From: CADEEV01 sp964442185
GTDB lineage: Bacteria; Acidobacteriota; Vicinamibacteria; Fen-336
Direction of reading: 5' to 3'
NCBI GenBank assembly: GCA_964442185.1
Contig: CAYTWT010000030.1
Span: 1 to 32,465, forward strand
DNA length: 32,465 nt
Part shown: positions 21,860-30,104 of the stretch, one piece after another
How the letters are laid out: the number at the start of each line of letters is the position of its first letter
Numbering within the stretch: position 1 is the first letter of the stretch
Program-made: the position numbers and the translations under genes
Notes under the pieces: generated by a model
What the model saw: only the letters and a program-made list of their open reading frames with translations
What the model was told of the DNA's origin: nothing
Databases searched by the model: none

Positions 21860-23383
21860 ATGGACGCCCCCGCCCCCGCCTTCCTCGGACGTTACCAAGT
21901 GCTCGAGGAGCTCGGCTCGGGCGCCATGGGCGTCGTCTATCTCTGCGTCGATCCACGCCTTGCCCGGCCGGTGGCCGTGAAGGTCCTGAAGGAATCGGAT
22001 TTCATGACGCCGGCGGAGCGCGAGCGGTACCACGCCCGCTTCCGGCGCGAGGCCGAAGCCGCCGGCGGCCTCAATCACCCCGGCATCGTCCAGGTCTTCG
22101 ACATCGGCCCGTCGTACATGGTCATGGAGTACCTCGAGGGCCGCTCGCTCGCGGCGTCGCTTCGGGCGGGCGTCACGCTCAGGGTGCGCGAGATCGTGGG
22201 CCTGGTCCAGCAGGTGGCCGACGCGATCGACCACGCGCATCGCCACGGCATCGTCCATCGCGACGTAAAGCCGGCCAACATCATGCTCGTGGACGGCGGC
22301 GCCGTGAAGGTGCTCGACTTCGGGGTCGCGCGGCTCGAGTCGTCGAACCTCACGGCCATCGGCACCGTGGTGGGCTCGGTGCGCTACATGGCTCCTGAAC
22401 AGATGATGGGCCATCCGGTGGACGGGCGGGCCGACGTGTTCTCGCTAGCCGCCGTGGCCTACGAACTGCTGACCGGGAGCCCGCCGTTCCCGGGCAAGAG
22501 CGGCACCGAGGTCGTCGCGCGCGTCGTCCACGGCAACCACGTTCCGCCGCGCCAGGTGGACGCGCGGCTCCCCGAGGAGCTGAATCTCGTTTTCGAGCGG
22601 GCCTTCGCTCCGCAGCCCGACAAGCGCTACCCGCGAGCCGCCGATCTGGCGCGCGAGCTCGCGAGAGCCCTCGGCCAGGTGAACGAACTCGAGATCGTGC
22701 ACCGCCGCGAGATGCCGGCGCTCAGCCACCAGGACCCGGCTCTACGGGAGCCTGCGCCCACCTCGACCGCGAGCACACTGCCGCTCGCTCCCGCGCCGAT
22801 GCCTGTGCCTGCGCTCGAGCGGCCCGTGAGCGCGCCGCCGGTTTCGCACCGCGCGGGGGTTCTGGTTCTCGACAGCGACCCGCCCGGCGCCGAGGTGTTT
22901 GTCGACTCCAAGCCGGCAGGCAAGGCCCCGCTGGACGCGGTCGACGTGTCGTTCGGGCGGCACCTGCTCCGCATGGAGCTGCCGGGCCGCGACACCGTGT
23001 CCAGCATGATCGAAGTGAAGCCGGACCGGCCGCTGAAGGTGGTGACGTTCACGCTGCCGCTGCCGGGGCCGGGCAGCGGGATGGTGCGACCGGGTCAGCT
23101 CGTGAGCTTTGGGCCCGAGGTGCTGCCGCCGGCGCGGATCGCGGGGCCGGTGCCGCGGCTGCCGGAAACCGCCCGCGAGCGAGGCCTCGAGGGCACGCCG
23201 TCGCTCGAGGTGTGGGTGAGCGAGACCGGCGAAGTGTTCAACACCGCGGTCGTCGAATCAGCGGGGAAGCTGCTCGACGACGCGCTGCTCTCAGCCGTTT
23301 TGCGCTGGCGCTTTGCGCCGGCCACGCTGCGCGGCGTGCCGGTCTCGGTGCGGATCGTGGTGCAGCACCACTTCCGGCGCTAG
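21860..23383 (+). CDS. Ser/Thr protein kinase with PEGA and TonB_C domains
   Basis: A Hanks-type kinase of 507 aa. Kinase domain about 11-272: P-loop LGSGAMGVVY, ATP Lys41 in VAVKVL, catalytic Asp135 in HRDVKPANIM, Asp153 in DFGVAR and APEQ at 178-181, so it should be active. A Pro/Ala/Thr-rich linker (about 295-330) leads to a PEGA domain (332-398, LDSDPPGAEVFVDSKPAG...PLDA) and then a TonB C-terminal-like domain (about 425-507, with LEVWVSETGEVFNTAVVESA and LRWRFAPATLRGVPVSV). No hydrophobic membrane segment is visible between the kinase and these normally extracytoplasmic modules. The start ATG is 21860; Shine-Dalgarno is weak. It is divergent from the PilZ operon, 58 bp away, so a shared control region is possible. 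Confidence 0.92.
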   Translation: MDAPAPAFLGRYQVLEELGSGAMGVVYLCVDPRLARPVAVKVLKESDFMTPAERERYHARFRREAEAAGGLNHPGIVQVFDIGPSYMVMEYLEGRSLAASLRAGVTLRVREIVGLVQQVADAIDHAHRHGIVHRDVKPANIMLVDGGAVKVLDFGVARLESSNLTAIGTVVGSVRYMAPEQMMGHPVDGRADVFSLAAVAYELLTGSPPFPGKSGTEVVARVVHGNHVPPRQVDARLPEELNLVFERAFAPQPDKRYPRAADLARELARALGQVNELEIVHRREMPALSHQDPALREPAPTSTASTLPLAPAPMPVPALERPVSAPPVSHRAGVLVLDSDPPGAEVFVDSKPAGKAPLDAVDVSFGRHLLRMELPGRDTVSSMIEVKPDRPLKVVTFTLPLPGPGSGMVRPGQLVSFGPEVLPPARIAGPVPRLPETARERGLEGTPSLEVWVSETGEVFNTAVVESAGKLLDDALLSAVLRWRFAPATLRGVPVSVRIVVQHHFRR

Positions 23384-23421
23384 AGGCGCGCGGGGTGCAT
23401 CGTCGACCGTACCCCCCGAGT

Positions 23422-23688
23422 CTACTTGCGGCTCGCGTACCAGTCGACCTCCATCTTCGTGAAGTGCGTCCACTTCTCCGGCACTTCCGCATCCGGGAAG
23501 ATGGCTTGTACCGGGCACACCGGGACGCAAGCGCCGCAGTCGATGCAGGCCTCGGGGTCGATGTAGAGCTTGGTCTCGGCCTCGAACTCGGCCTCGTCCT
23601 TCTTGGGATGGATGCAATCGACGGGGCAAACCTCGACGCAGGCCGTGTCCTTCGTGTTGATGCACGGCTCTGCGATCACGTAAGTCAT
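23422..23688 (-). CDS. fdxA: Seven-iron ferredoxin
   Basis: An 88-aa electron carrier holding one 3Fe-4S and one 4Fe-4S cluster. It starts MTYVIAEPCINTKDTACVEV with GGAGG seven nt upstream. By analogy with Azotobacter FdI, Cys9, Cys17 and Cys58 bind the 3Fe cluster, and Cys21, Cys48, Cys51 and Cys54 the 4Fe cluster (motif CIDCGACVPVCP). The tail FPDAEVPEKWTHF is typical of this family. It is a monocistronic reverse gene between two kinase genes; no obvious redox partner is adjacent. Confidence 0.95.
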   Translation of the reverse strand: MTYVIAEPCINTKDTACVEVCPVDCIHPKKDEAEFEAETKLYIDPEACIDCGACVPVCPVQAIFPDAEVPEKWTHFTKMEVDWYASRK

Positions 23689-23739
23689 TTGCGAGCCTCC
23701 TTGAGGACGATGACGATGACGAACGACCAATCCTAGCGC

Positions 23740-23772
23740 AAACCCCTCCCCCGCGGAAGATCCTCGGAGGGG
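23740..23772 (-). terminator. Possible terminator of the second kinase gene
   Basis: Arms 23743-23749 (CCCCTCC) and 23766-23772 (GGAGGGG) form a 7-bp stem with a 16-base loop, followed on the reverse strand by only three T. It lies 9 bp past the kinase stop. Weak because of the short T run. Confidence 0.4.
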
Positions 23773-23780
23773 CCTCAGCA

Positions 23781-25406
23781 CTACTGCGTCGCCTCGCGCC
23801 AGAGGGCCAGCAGGCGCGCCTCGTTGTTGTTCACCGCGAGGCCCCGGCGCAGTTCGGCCTGGGCCGCCTCGAGGTCGCCGCGCGCCAGCGCCTGGCGCGC
23901 ATTCTTGAGCACCGTCTCGATCAGCAGCGAGGCCTCGGCCTCCTCCGCGACCTGCCGGGCGTCGTCGTTGTGCGGATCGCGGGCCAGCACGGCGCGCGCT
24001 TCGGCGAGCGCCGCGGCGTAGCGCCCCGCCGCCAGGAGCGCATCGGCCCGCTCGACCCGGCCGCCTGCCGTCGGCGGCAGGTCCGTGGGCGGCGCGATCG
24101 CGGGTGGGGGCAAGGCCGTGGCGGCCGCGGGCCGGGGCGACGGCCGAGCGCTCGGGGTCTGTTGCGGTACGACGGCCGGAGCGAGGCTCGCGGCCGCGAC
24201 GGGCGCAGGGGCCGGCGTCGTGACCGGAGCCGCAGCCGGCGGCGGAACCGTGGGCTTGCGAAACGCGAGGAACGTCGCGCCCAGGATCAGGAACGCGGCG
24301 CCCGCCAGCCCGGCGGCGAGCGGCCACGGCGAGCGCGGCGCGGTGGCAAACTCCGACACGGGCTGGACCGGGGCTGTTCCCATCGACACCGATGGGGCCA
24401 CCGGCGTCTCAACCGTTCCCAGGGCCATGGGCGCCGCCAAGGCCGGCGCCGTTGTACCGAGCGCGATCGTCTCGCCCGGCGGCTCCTCCGGCGGCAGCGT
24501 GCCGAGCTCGAGAGGCCGTGGCCGCAGCGTCGCCCGTCCGGTCCTGCCGAGGTCCGAGGCCATCGCCCAATCCGGGCTGCCGCCGAGCTCGAGCAGCGCC
24601 GTGGCGAGCTCAGCCGACATGGCGCGCGCGTCCGGGTAGCGGTTCTCCGCCTGGCGCGCTAGCCCTCGGTGCAGAACGGAGCGAACACGGTCCCAGCCCG
24701 GGCCCCTGGGGATCGGCGACAGATCGACGTCGGTGTGGGCGATCTTGTACATCAGCGCCACTACCGAGTCGGCCCGAAACGCCTTCTCGCCGGTCACGAG
24801 CTCGTAGAGCATGAGGCCCACGGAGAACAGGTCGCTGCGTCCGTCCAGGTCGCCGGCCCGCACCTGCTCGGGCGACATGTAGTTCGGCGTGCCGATGACC
24901 ATGCCCGCCGTGGTCGCGCCGCCCGCGAGGCGTGCGACGCCGAAGTCCATGATCTTCGCGGGCCGTCGCCGTGGCAGGAAGACGTTCGAGGGCTTGATGT
25001 CGCGGTGGACGATGCCGCGCTCGTGGGCGTGCCCGAGGCCCGCCAGGATCTGCAGGATCACCGGCAGGTTTGCCTTGGGATCGGGGCGGATGCCAGCCTC
25101 GATGGCGCGTTGCAGGTCCTTGCCCTCGAGCAGTTCGAGCGCCATGAACGGCGCGCCCTGATGATCGCCGAGCTCGTAGATGGTGATGATGTTCGGATGC
25201 TGAAGTTTCGCCGCTGCCTGCGCCTCGCGCTTGAAGCGCATCCGCGCGTCGGTCTCGACCCCGTGGCCCGCCATCACCTTGAGGGCGACGGGCCGGTCGA
25301 GAATCTCGTCGATGCCGCGGTACACGACGCCCATCGCGCCGCGCCCCAGAAGCTCCAGGACGCGGAAGCGGCCGATCATCGGCGGCAGGCCGGGCGGCGG
25401 CGGCAT
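23781..25406 (-). CDS. Membrane-anchored Ser/Thr protein kinase
   Basis: A Hanks-type kinase of 541 aa. Kinase domain about 14-273: LGRGAMGVVY, Lys43 in VALKVM, Asp136 in HRDIKPSNVF, Asp154 in DFGVAR and SPEQ at 178-181. A Pro/Thr/Ala-rich juxtamembrane stretch is followed by one transmembrane segment at about 361-382 (WPLAAGLAGAAFLILGATFL), a long Pro/Ala spacer (about 386-455), and a helical TPR-like tail (about 458-541: RADALLAAGRYAAALAEARA, ARQALARGDLEAAQAELRRG). This is the common myxobacterial/actinobacterial layout with the sensor or scaffold part outside. ATG 25404-25406 gives MPPPPGLPPMIGRFRVLELL; a GTG eight codons upstream is possible. It is the second kinase within 4 kb; the kinase domains differ enough not to be a recent duplication. 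Confidence 0.92.
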   Translation of the reverse strand: MPPPPGLPPMIGRFRVLELLGRGAMGVVYRGIDEILDRPVALKVMAGHGVETDARMRFKREAQAAAKLQHPNIITIYELGDHQGAPFMALELLEGKDLQRAIEAGIRPDPKANLPVILQILAGLGHAHERGIVHRDIKPSNVFLPRRRPAKIMDFGVARLAGGATTAGMVIGTPNYMSPEQVRAGDLDGRSDLFSVGLMLYELVTGEKAFRADSVVALMYKIAHTDVDLSPIPRGPGWDRVRSVLHRGLARQAENRYPDARAMSAELATALLELGGSPDWAMASDLGRTGRATLRPRPLELGTLPPEEPPGETIALGTTAPALAAPMALGTVETPVAPSVSMGTAPVQPVSEFATAPRSPWPLAAGLAGAAFLILGATFLAFRKPTVPPPAAAPVTTPAPAPVAAASLAPAVVPQQTPSARPSPRPAAATALPPPAIAPPTDLPPTAGGRVERADALLAAGRYAAALAEARAVLARDPHNDDARQVAEEAEASLLIETVLKNARQALARGDLEAAQAELRRGLAVNNNEARLLALWREATQ

Positions 25407-25419
25407 GCGGCGATGATAA

Positions 25420-25452
25420 GCGCCGCGCACGCGCCGCGCACGCGCCGCGCAC
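25420..25452. repeat. Three tandem copies of an 11-bp repeat
   Basis: GCGCCGCGCAC occurs three times without spacing, in the short gap between the lactonase-family gene end and the kinase start on the same strand. No spacer structure; it could be slippage-prone filler. Confidence 0.8.
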
Positions 25453-25462
25453 GCGCGCCAGG

Positions 25463-26623
25463 CTACTCGCGGGCCAGGGGCCCCGTCATCCGCAGGCAGA
25501 CCGGGCGGGGGATGCGGAAGGTTGCTCCGATCGGCTCGAGCGTCCCCGTGCTGCGAGCGATGCGGAAGACCGCCACGCTGTCGGAGTCGCGGTTGGCGGC
25601 GAGCAGATAGGCGCCCGTGGGGTCGATCGCGAAATGGCGCGGATGCTGGCCACGTGTTGGCGCGTGCCCGATCGGCGTCAGCTTGCCTGTCCCCGCATCG
25701 ATCGCGAAGATCGCGAGGCTGTCGTGGCCGCGGTTCGAGCCGTATAGGAACTTGCCGTCCGGCGAAACCGCGATCTCGGCCGCGCTGTTCTTGCCCGAGA
25801 AACCGCCAGGCAGCGTGGAGAGCGTCTGGAGCTCGCGCAACACCCCGGCCCCAGGCTCGTAGGAGAAGGCCGTGAGCGTCGAGTTCAGCTCGCTGATGAG
25901 GTAGCCGTGGCGGCCGTCGGGATGGAACGTGAAGTGGCGCGGCCCGGCGCCGGCGGGGAGCGAGACCGCCGCCGAGGCCCGGAGTGTTCCTCGCGCGGCG
26001 TCGAAGCGATAGGTAAAGAGCTTGTCGAGGCCGAGGTCCGCCACGATCGCGTAGCGGTTGGCCGTGTCCAGGTCGATCGAATGCGCGTGTGGCAGGGCGT
26101 CGTTGCCCGGCATGGCGTTCGCTTCTTCGTGCTGGACGAAGGCCGTGGCCGGGCCCAGGCGGCCGTCCGCGGCTACCGGGAAGACTGAGACGCTGCCGCC
26201 CCAGTAGTTCGCCACCAGCACGTGCCGGCCCTCGGCATCGACCGAGACGTGACTAGGCGCCGGCCCGCCGGAGGACTGCTGGTTCAGGAACCTCAGCGCT
26301 CCGGTCGCGGGGTCGGCCGCGAACGCGCTGACCTGGCCCGGGGCGGCGCTCCGCGAGTCACCCGTCTCGCTCACTGCGAAAAGTCGTGACGCGTCGGGGC
26401 TGAGCGCGAGGAACGACGGATCCACCGCCTTGGTGGGTTCGCCCTCGGTCGCGAGCGCGCCCGTCGTCAGGTCGAGTCGCAGGCGGTAGATGCCACGGCT
26501 TTCGCCGGCCGTGTAGGTCCCGACGTAGACGCGAACAAAGCCGGGGGAGGTCGCCTCCGCAGCCCACGCCGAGAGGCTGACACAGGCCAGCAGAGCGACG
26601 AGTCGGGAGAGCAGCGGGTTCAC
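25463..26623 (-). CDS. Secreted lactonase-family beta-propeller protein
   Basis: A 386-aa protein of the 6-phosphogluconolactonase-like seven-bladed propeller family (YbhE/Pgl type). Signal peptide MNPLLSRLVALLACVSLSAW, cut before AEATS, then VRVYVGTYTAGESRGIYRLR and repeating blade phrases such as FLALSPDASRLFAVSE, HVLVANYWGGSVSVFPV, HSIDLDTANRYAIVADLGLD, RHFTFHPDGRHGYLISELN and RHFAIDPTGAYLLAANRDSD. An exported signal makes a pentose-phosphate role unlikely; it may hydrolyse another lactone or be a structural propeller. GTG start at 26621-26623. It is divergent from the Nramp-like gene with a 56-bp gap. Confidence 0.85.
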   Translation of the reverse strand: MNPLLSRLVALLACVSLSAWAAEATSPGFVRVYVGTYTAGESRGIYRLRLDLTTGALATEGEPTKAVDPSFLALSPDASRLFAVSETGDSRSAAPGQVSAFAADPATGALRFLNQQSSGGPAPSHVSVDAEGRHVLVANYWGGSVSVFPVAADGRLGPATAFVQHEEANAMPGNDALPHAHSIDLDTANRYAIVADLGLDKLFTYRFDAARGTLRASAAVSLPAGAGPRHFTFHPDGRHGYLISELNSTLTAFSYEPGAGVLRELQTLSTLPGGFSGKNSAAEIAVSPDGKFLYGSNRGHDSLAIFAIDAGTGKLTPIGHAPTRGQHPRHFAIDPTGAYLLAANRDSDSVAVFRIARSTGTLEPIGATFRIPRPVCLRMTGPLARE

Positions 26624-26679
26624 GACGTGGATTCTGCCACGCGTTGCCGTCCCCGGTTGTTACGAAGCAGAATCCCGGC

Positions 26680-28221
26680 GTGAGTTCTCGCAACGCCCGC
26701 GGCCCGCACGAGGCGCGCAGCGGCCTCGACCCCTGGGGGCGCGCCGAGCTGCCAGCGCCGCCCGACACACGCGGCCTGCGCCTGCTGGGTGTCGTGGGCC
26801 CGGGCGCCATCGTGCTGGGCGCCTCGATCGGCAGCGGCGAATGGCTCGTCGGTCCGTCCGCGCTGGTGAAGTACGGCCTCGCCTTGCTGTGGGTGACGGC
26901 GCTGGCGGTCGCCTTCCAGACCGTCTTCAACACCGAGGTGGTTCGCTACACGCTCTACACCGGCGAGCCCGCCTTTACGGGCTTCATGCGCACAAAGCCC
27001 GGCGCGCGCTTCTGGGCGTGGACCTACGCGAGCCTGTGCCTGCTTCAGAACGGCTGGCCGGGCTGGGCCGGCGCAAGCGCCGGCGCCGTCTTCTTCCTGC
27101 TGGACGGCCGGGCCGCGAGCGGGGCTGACGCGGGTGCGATCTACGCGATCGGCGTCGGCGCGTACCTGCTGTGCGTCGCCATCCTGCTGCTGGGCGGTCG
27201 CCGCATCGAGCGCACCCTGGAGCTTCTGAACTGGGCGCTGGTCATCGGCATCCTCGGCACGCTTGGCGTGCTGTGCCTGCGTTTCGCGGCACCGTCGCGC
27301 TGGCTTGCGGCCGCCGCCGGCTTCTTCGCGTTCGACACGGGCAGCGGAGCGTTCCAGCTCCTGCCGGTCGGCGCGGACTGGTTCCTGATCGGCGCCTTCG
27401 CCGCCTACTCCGGCTGCGGCGGGGTGACCAACATCACGCTCTCGAACTGGGCGCGCGACAAGGGCTACGGGATGGGCCAGGTCGTGGGCTACATTCCCAC
27501 GCTGATCGCCGGGCAGCGCGTGCCGCTCGCGCACACGGGCAGCGTCTTCGAGCCCGATGAAGCCGCCCTCCTTCGCTGGCGCGGCTGGTGGCGCATCGTC
27601 CGCGCCGATCAATGGGGCATCTTCTTTCCAGGCGCGCTACTGGGGATGGCGCTGCCGGCGATTCTCTACACGGCGGCGATTCCCGCAGGCACCGACCTGC
27701 GCGGGTTGGCGATCGCCTCCGAGCTGGCCCGAGCCCTGGCGGAGCGCGGCGGCCGTGCGGTGCCGCTGGTGCTGGCGGTCGTCAGTGTCTGGATCCTCTT
27801 CAAGGCCCAGCTCGACATCCTCGAAGCCACGGTTCGTTCGATCACGGACATCCTGTGGAGCGCCAGCCCGGGGCTACGCGGGTGGCGCGGCGGTGACGTG
27901 CGGGCCGTCTACCTGAGCGTGCTTGCGGCGGTAGTGACGTGGGGGTTGATCGCGCTCGGGCTCTCTCAGCCCATCGTCCTGCTGCAGCTCGCGGCCAACG
28001 TCGCCGGCTTCGTCATGACGCTCGCGGCGATCCACATCCTGCGCGTGAACACGACACTCCTGCCCGAACCGCTCCGGCCGTCCCGCTTGCGCTGCGCTGC
28101 GCTCGTGGGCATGGCCGTCTTTTATGGCTGCTTCGTGTGGCTTTGGCTGATGGGTGGCCTCGTCCCCGACCCCGAACGCGGCTTCCTCTTCGGCCTGTTG
28201 AGGCGTGTCGGCGCGTGGTGA
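26680..28221 (+). CDS. Nramp-family-like transporter without the DPGN motif
   Basis: An integral membrane protein of about 513 aa with some 11-12 hydrophobic segments. It follows the Nramp/MntH plan: TM1 GPGAIVLGASIGSGEWLVGP, and TM6 region AAYSGCGGVTNITLSNWARD followed by KGYGMGQVVGY. The metal-binding DPGN of TM1 in true Nramp proteins is replaced by GSGE, and the MPH motif of TM6 is absent. It therefore belongs to a divergent branch whose substrate is unlikely to be Mn or Fe by the usual chemistry. The TM segments and loops are otherwise regular, so it is not a decayed gene. The start is uncertain: GTG 26680 (VSSRNARGPHEARSG) is chosen, TTG 26644 is an alternative; no Shine-Dalgarno is clear. 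Confidence 0.8.
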   Translation: MSSRNARGPHEARSGLDPWGRAELPAPPDTRGLRLLGVVGPGAIVLGASIGSGEWLVGPSALVKYGLALLWVTALAVAFQTVFNTEVVRYTLYTGEPAFTGFMRTKPGARFWAWTYASLCLLQNGWPGWAGASAGAVFFLLDGRAASGADAGAIYAIGVGAYLLCVAILLLGGRRIERTLELLNWALVIGILGTLGVLCLRFAAPSRWLAAAAGFFAFDTGSGAFQLLPVGADWFLIGAFAAYSGCGGVTNITLSNWARDKGYGMGQVVGYIPTLIAGQRVPLAHTGSVFEPDEAALLRWRGWWRIVRADQWGIFFPGALLGMALPAILYTAAIPAGTDLRGLAIASELARALAERGGRAVPLVLAVVSVWILFKAQLDILEATVRSITDILWSASPGLRGWRGGDVRAVYLSVLAAVVTWGLIALGLSQPIVLLQLAANVAGFVMTLAAIHILRVNTTLLPEPLRPSRLRCAALVGMAVFYGCFVWLWLMGGLVPDPERGFLFGLLRRVGAW

Positions 28222-28225
28222 TGGG

Positions 28226-28762
28226 CTACCTCGCGAGCTTGCGGCTGTACAGCCCGTCGAAGGCCACGATCCACGTCTTGCCGCCGTCCACCGACTGCTC
28301 CCAGAGTTGTCGTACGCTCGCGCCTTGCGGGAAGAACGTCATCCTGCCCAGTGTCTCCAGAACCTGGCCATCCGGACCGAGAGTCGGGCTCTGGGTCGTG
28401 TAGCACATGTTCCCTTCGCGGAGCTCTCCATGGAACTCGATCAGCCCGCCGGACGCGTCGACCCACGTCTGTTGCCAGCGCTTCTTCGTCGCGTCGTAGA
28501 GGTTGAAGCTCTTGCCCTCACTGCCACCGGCGCCCGTCCAGTTCTCGAAGATGACGCAGCCCCCAAGGATCTTCTCGACGTGGCTCTGCCCGGCTCGCTT
28601 GCCGCCCGACGTCACGTCCCAATCGCCGATCCAGAAGTCGAATTGCCGATGCTCCGGGGCGGAGCATGCGGGCGGCTTCGTCGTTGGCGCCGGCTTGGGC
28701 GCGTCCTCGGCGGCGGCGGTGAGTGGCAGCGCCAGAACGATAGCAAGCTTCAGACTGGACAT
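28226..28762 (-). CDS. Secreted DUF1579-like protein
   Basis: A 178-aa exported protein. Signal peptide MSSLKLAIVLALPLTAAA, a Pro-rich spacer, then RQFDFWIGDWDVTSGGKRAG, the hallmark phrase of DUF1579-like lipocalin-type beta-barrel proteins. It continues IFENWTGAGG, FNLYDATKKRWQQTWVDASG, LIEFHGELREG and WEQSVDGGKTWIVAFDGLYS. Function is unknown for the family; a ligand-binding barrel is inferred. ATG 28760-28762 follows AGGAGG. Its stop lies 4 bp beyond the convergent Nramp-like stop. Confidence 0.82.
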   Translation of the reverse strand: MSSLKLAIVLALPLTAAAEDAPKPAPTTKPPACSAPEHRQFDFWIGDWDVTSGGKRAGQSHVEKILGGCVIFENWTGAGGSEGKSFNLYDATKKRWQQTWVDASGGLIEFHGELREGNMCYTTQSPTLGPDGQVLETLGRMTFFPQGASVRQLWEQSVDGGKTWIVAFDGLYSRKLAR

Positions 28763-28904
28763 GGGGCCTCCTGAGGATGAACAGTACCCGCGTCGCATCG
28801 CAAGACCAACGCGCCCGGCGTGAGATGCGGCTGCGGCGGGGTCGGTTCACGTCTCCGGTGGGTGGCTGTGAGCGTTCCTGGGGTCGGCGCAAAGGAGATC
28901 AAAG

Positions 28905-29354
28905 GTGCGGGCTGTCGTCCAGAGAGTGGCGGAGGCGTCGGTCACGGTCGAAGCTCGCGTGGTCGGTCGCATCGGCTCGGGTTTGTTGGTCCTGCTCGGC
29001 GTGGGACAAGGCGACGCTGAAGCGGATGCGGACTACCTTGCCGAGAAGACAGCGAACCTGCGCATCTTCGCCGATGCAGCCGGCCACATGAACCGCTCGG
29101 TTCTCGATGTGAGCGGGGCGATTCTTGTCGTCTCCCAGTTCACGCTGTATGGAGACTCCCGCCGGGGACGCCGGCCCGGTTACTCGGACGCCGCGGCTCC
29201 CGAGGAGGCGAACCGGCTCTACGAATACTTCGTCGGCCGCGTCCGCGCGACGGGCCTCCCGGTCGAGACCGGCGTCTTCCGCGCCATGATGGACGTGGCG
29301 CTCGTGAACCAGGGGCCGGTCACGCTGCTGCTGGACAGCCGCAAGGGCTTCTGA
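28905..29354 (+). CDS. dtd: D-aminoacyl-tRNA deacylase
   Basis: A 149-aa homodimeric enzyme that hydrolyses D-aminoacyl-tRNAs (and Gly-tRNA-Ala) in translation quality control. It is complete: MRAVVQRVAEASVTVE at the start (GTG start), LLVLLGVGQGD, VSQFTLYGD and, near the end, NQGPVTLLLDS, which contains the active-site NxGP turn. Length equals E. coli Dtd (145) within a few residues. GGAG lies seven nt upstream of GTG 28905. It is divergent from the DUF1579-like gene. Confidence 0.95.
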   Translation: MRAVVQRVAEASVTVEARVVGRIGSGLLVLLGVGQGDAEADADYLAEKTANLRIFADAAGHMNRSVLDVSGAILVVSQFTLYGDSRRGRRPGYSDAAAPEEANRLYEYFVGRVRATGLPVETGVFRAMMDVALVNQGPVTLLLDSRKGF

Positions 29355-29366
29355 GTTCATCCGGTG

Positions 29367-29384
29367 CGCCCGCGTAGGGGCGCG
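29367..29384. terminator. GC hairpin after dtd
   Basis: GCGCCC (29367-29372) and GGGCGC (29379-29384) form a perfect 6-bp stem with a 6-base loop, 12 bp after the dtd stop and 11 bp before the end of the convergent pseudogene. There is no T run on either strand, so it may be only a pause or mRNA-end hairpin. Confidence 0.3.
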
Positions 29385-29395
29385 ACGACGGCGCC

Positions 29396-29675
29396 TCAGC
29401 TCAGGGCCTGCTGCAGGTCCTCGATCAGGTTGTCCACGTGCTCCAGGCCGACAGACACGCGCAGCAGGTTGTCGGGGGTCCTCGAAGTCGGGCCTTCGCG
29501 CGATGCCCGGTGCTCGATCAGGCTCTCGGTGCCGCCGAGGCTCGTGACCACCGTGAACAGCTTCAGCCACGAGACGACGCGCACCGCAACCGCCCGGCCG
29601 CCGCGGACCCGGAACGAGAGCATGCCGCCGAAAAGCGCTCATCTGCCGTCGCGCGACGGTCCTTCCGGCGTGGAA
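29396..29675 (-). pseudogene. C-terminal fragment of a cystathionine gamma-synthase/lyase-family enzyme
   Basis: The reverse strand encodes only the tail of a PLP-dependent Cys/Met metabolism enzyme: HAGRTVARRQMSAF, then in another frame GGMLSFRVRGG, SWLKLFTVVTSLGGTESLIE and TPDNLLRVSVGLEHVDNLIE. This corresponds to about the last 90 of 390 residues; the PLP-binding Lys domain is missing. The frame changes at a run of four A (29631-29634); one base fewer would restore the family's QMSxFGGMLSF. The remaining part is well conserved, so the deletion is not very old. Confidence 0.8.
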
Positions 29676-29756
29676 AACTCCTGCAAATGCGTCTGCAAGT
29701 CCACCAGGGCGGCGCGGACGCTCCTCGAGAACGACTTGTCGGGTCCGGCCGCATCC

Positions 29757-29915
29757 TCACCGCGCGGCGGCAAGCGCTAGCCGCCCCCCCAAACGACGCA
29801 CCGTGTAGTCCCGGAGCTTTCGCTCGAGCTCAGCGTGGCCCTTGGCGACGGCTATCCTCAGGGCTGTTTGGCCATTATCGCTCCCGCTCGCGGCGTCCGC
29901 CTCGGCAGGCGGCCG
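29757..29915 (-). pseudogene. C-terminal ankyrin-repeat fragment
   Basis: The reverse strand reads EADAASGSDNGQTALRIAVA followed by KGHAELERKLRDYTVRRLGG and a stop at 29757-29759. This is one ankyrin unit (consensus GADVNA..NGQTALD.A...GHAEIV..L) plus a short C-terminal helix. Upstream of the unit the frame remains open to about 30314, but the sequence there is antisense to G/C-third-position coding on the + strand and has no ankyrin features. I take it as the broken end of an ankyrin gene. Confidence 0.55.
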
Positions 29916-29960
29916 AGTCGCGCTGCCCCAGAGCCCCTCGCTCGAGCAGCGGGCGCTGGA

Positions 29961-30104
29961 GTCGAGGACGTACTCGACTTGAAGCGTCTCGAGAACGGCT
30001 CGAAGCTGAAGGAGATCCAGACCGTCCTCGACGGCCGCGCCTACCAGGAGTTCTTCTCCAAGGTGGACAAGTGCCTCTTCCTCCAGCGCGAGGATCTCGA
30101 ACCG
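29961..30104 (+). pseudogene. Unidentified coding fragment
   Basis: About 48 codons on + with almost exclusively G/C third positions, reading VEDVLDLKRLENGSKLKEIQ, then TVLDGRAYQEFFSKVD and KCLFLQREDLEP. Neither end has a start or stop in a natural place: the left side merges into the antisense of the ankyrin fragment, and the right side joins the SDR fragment in a different frame at 30103. I do not recognise the family. It appears to be a piece of a real protein gene trapped between breakpoints. Confidence 0.45.

Noticed and set aside
20818..22398. A + open frame of 526 codons
   Set aside because: Antisense to the PilZ operon and out of frame with the kinase; no motif.
25420..25452. CRISPR-like repeat
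   Set aside because: Only three 11-bp copies in direct contact, with no spacers and no cas genes.
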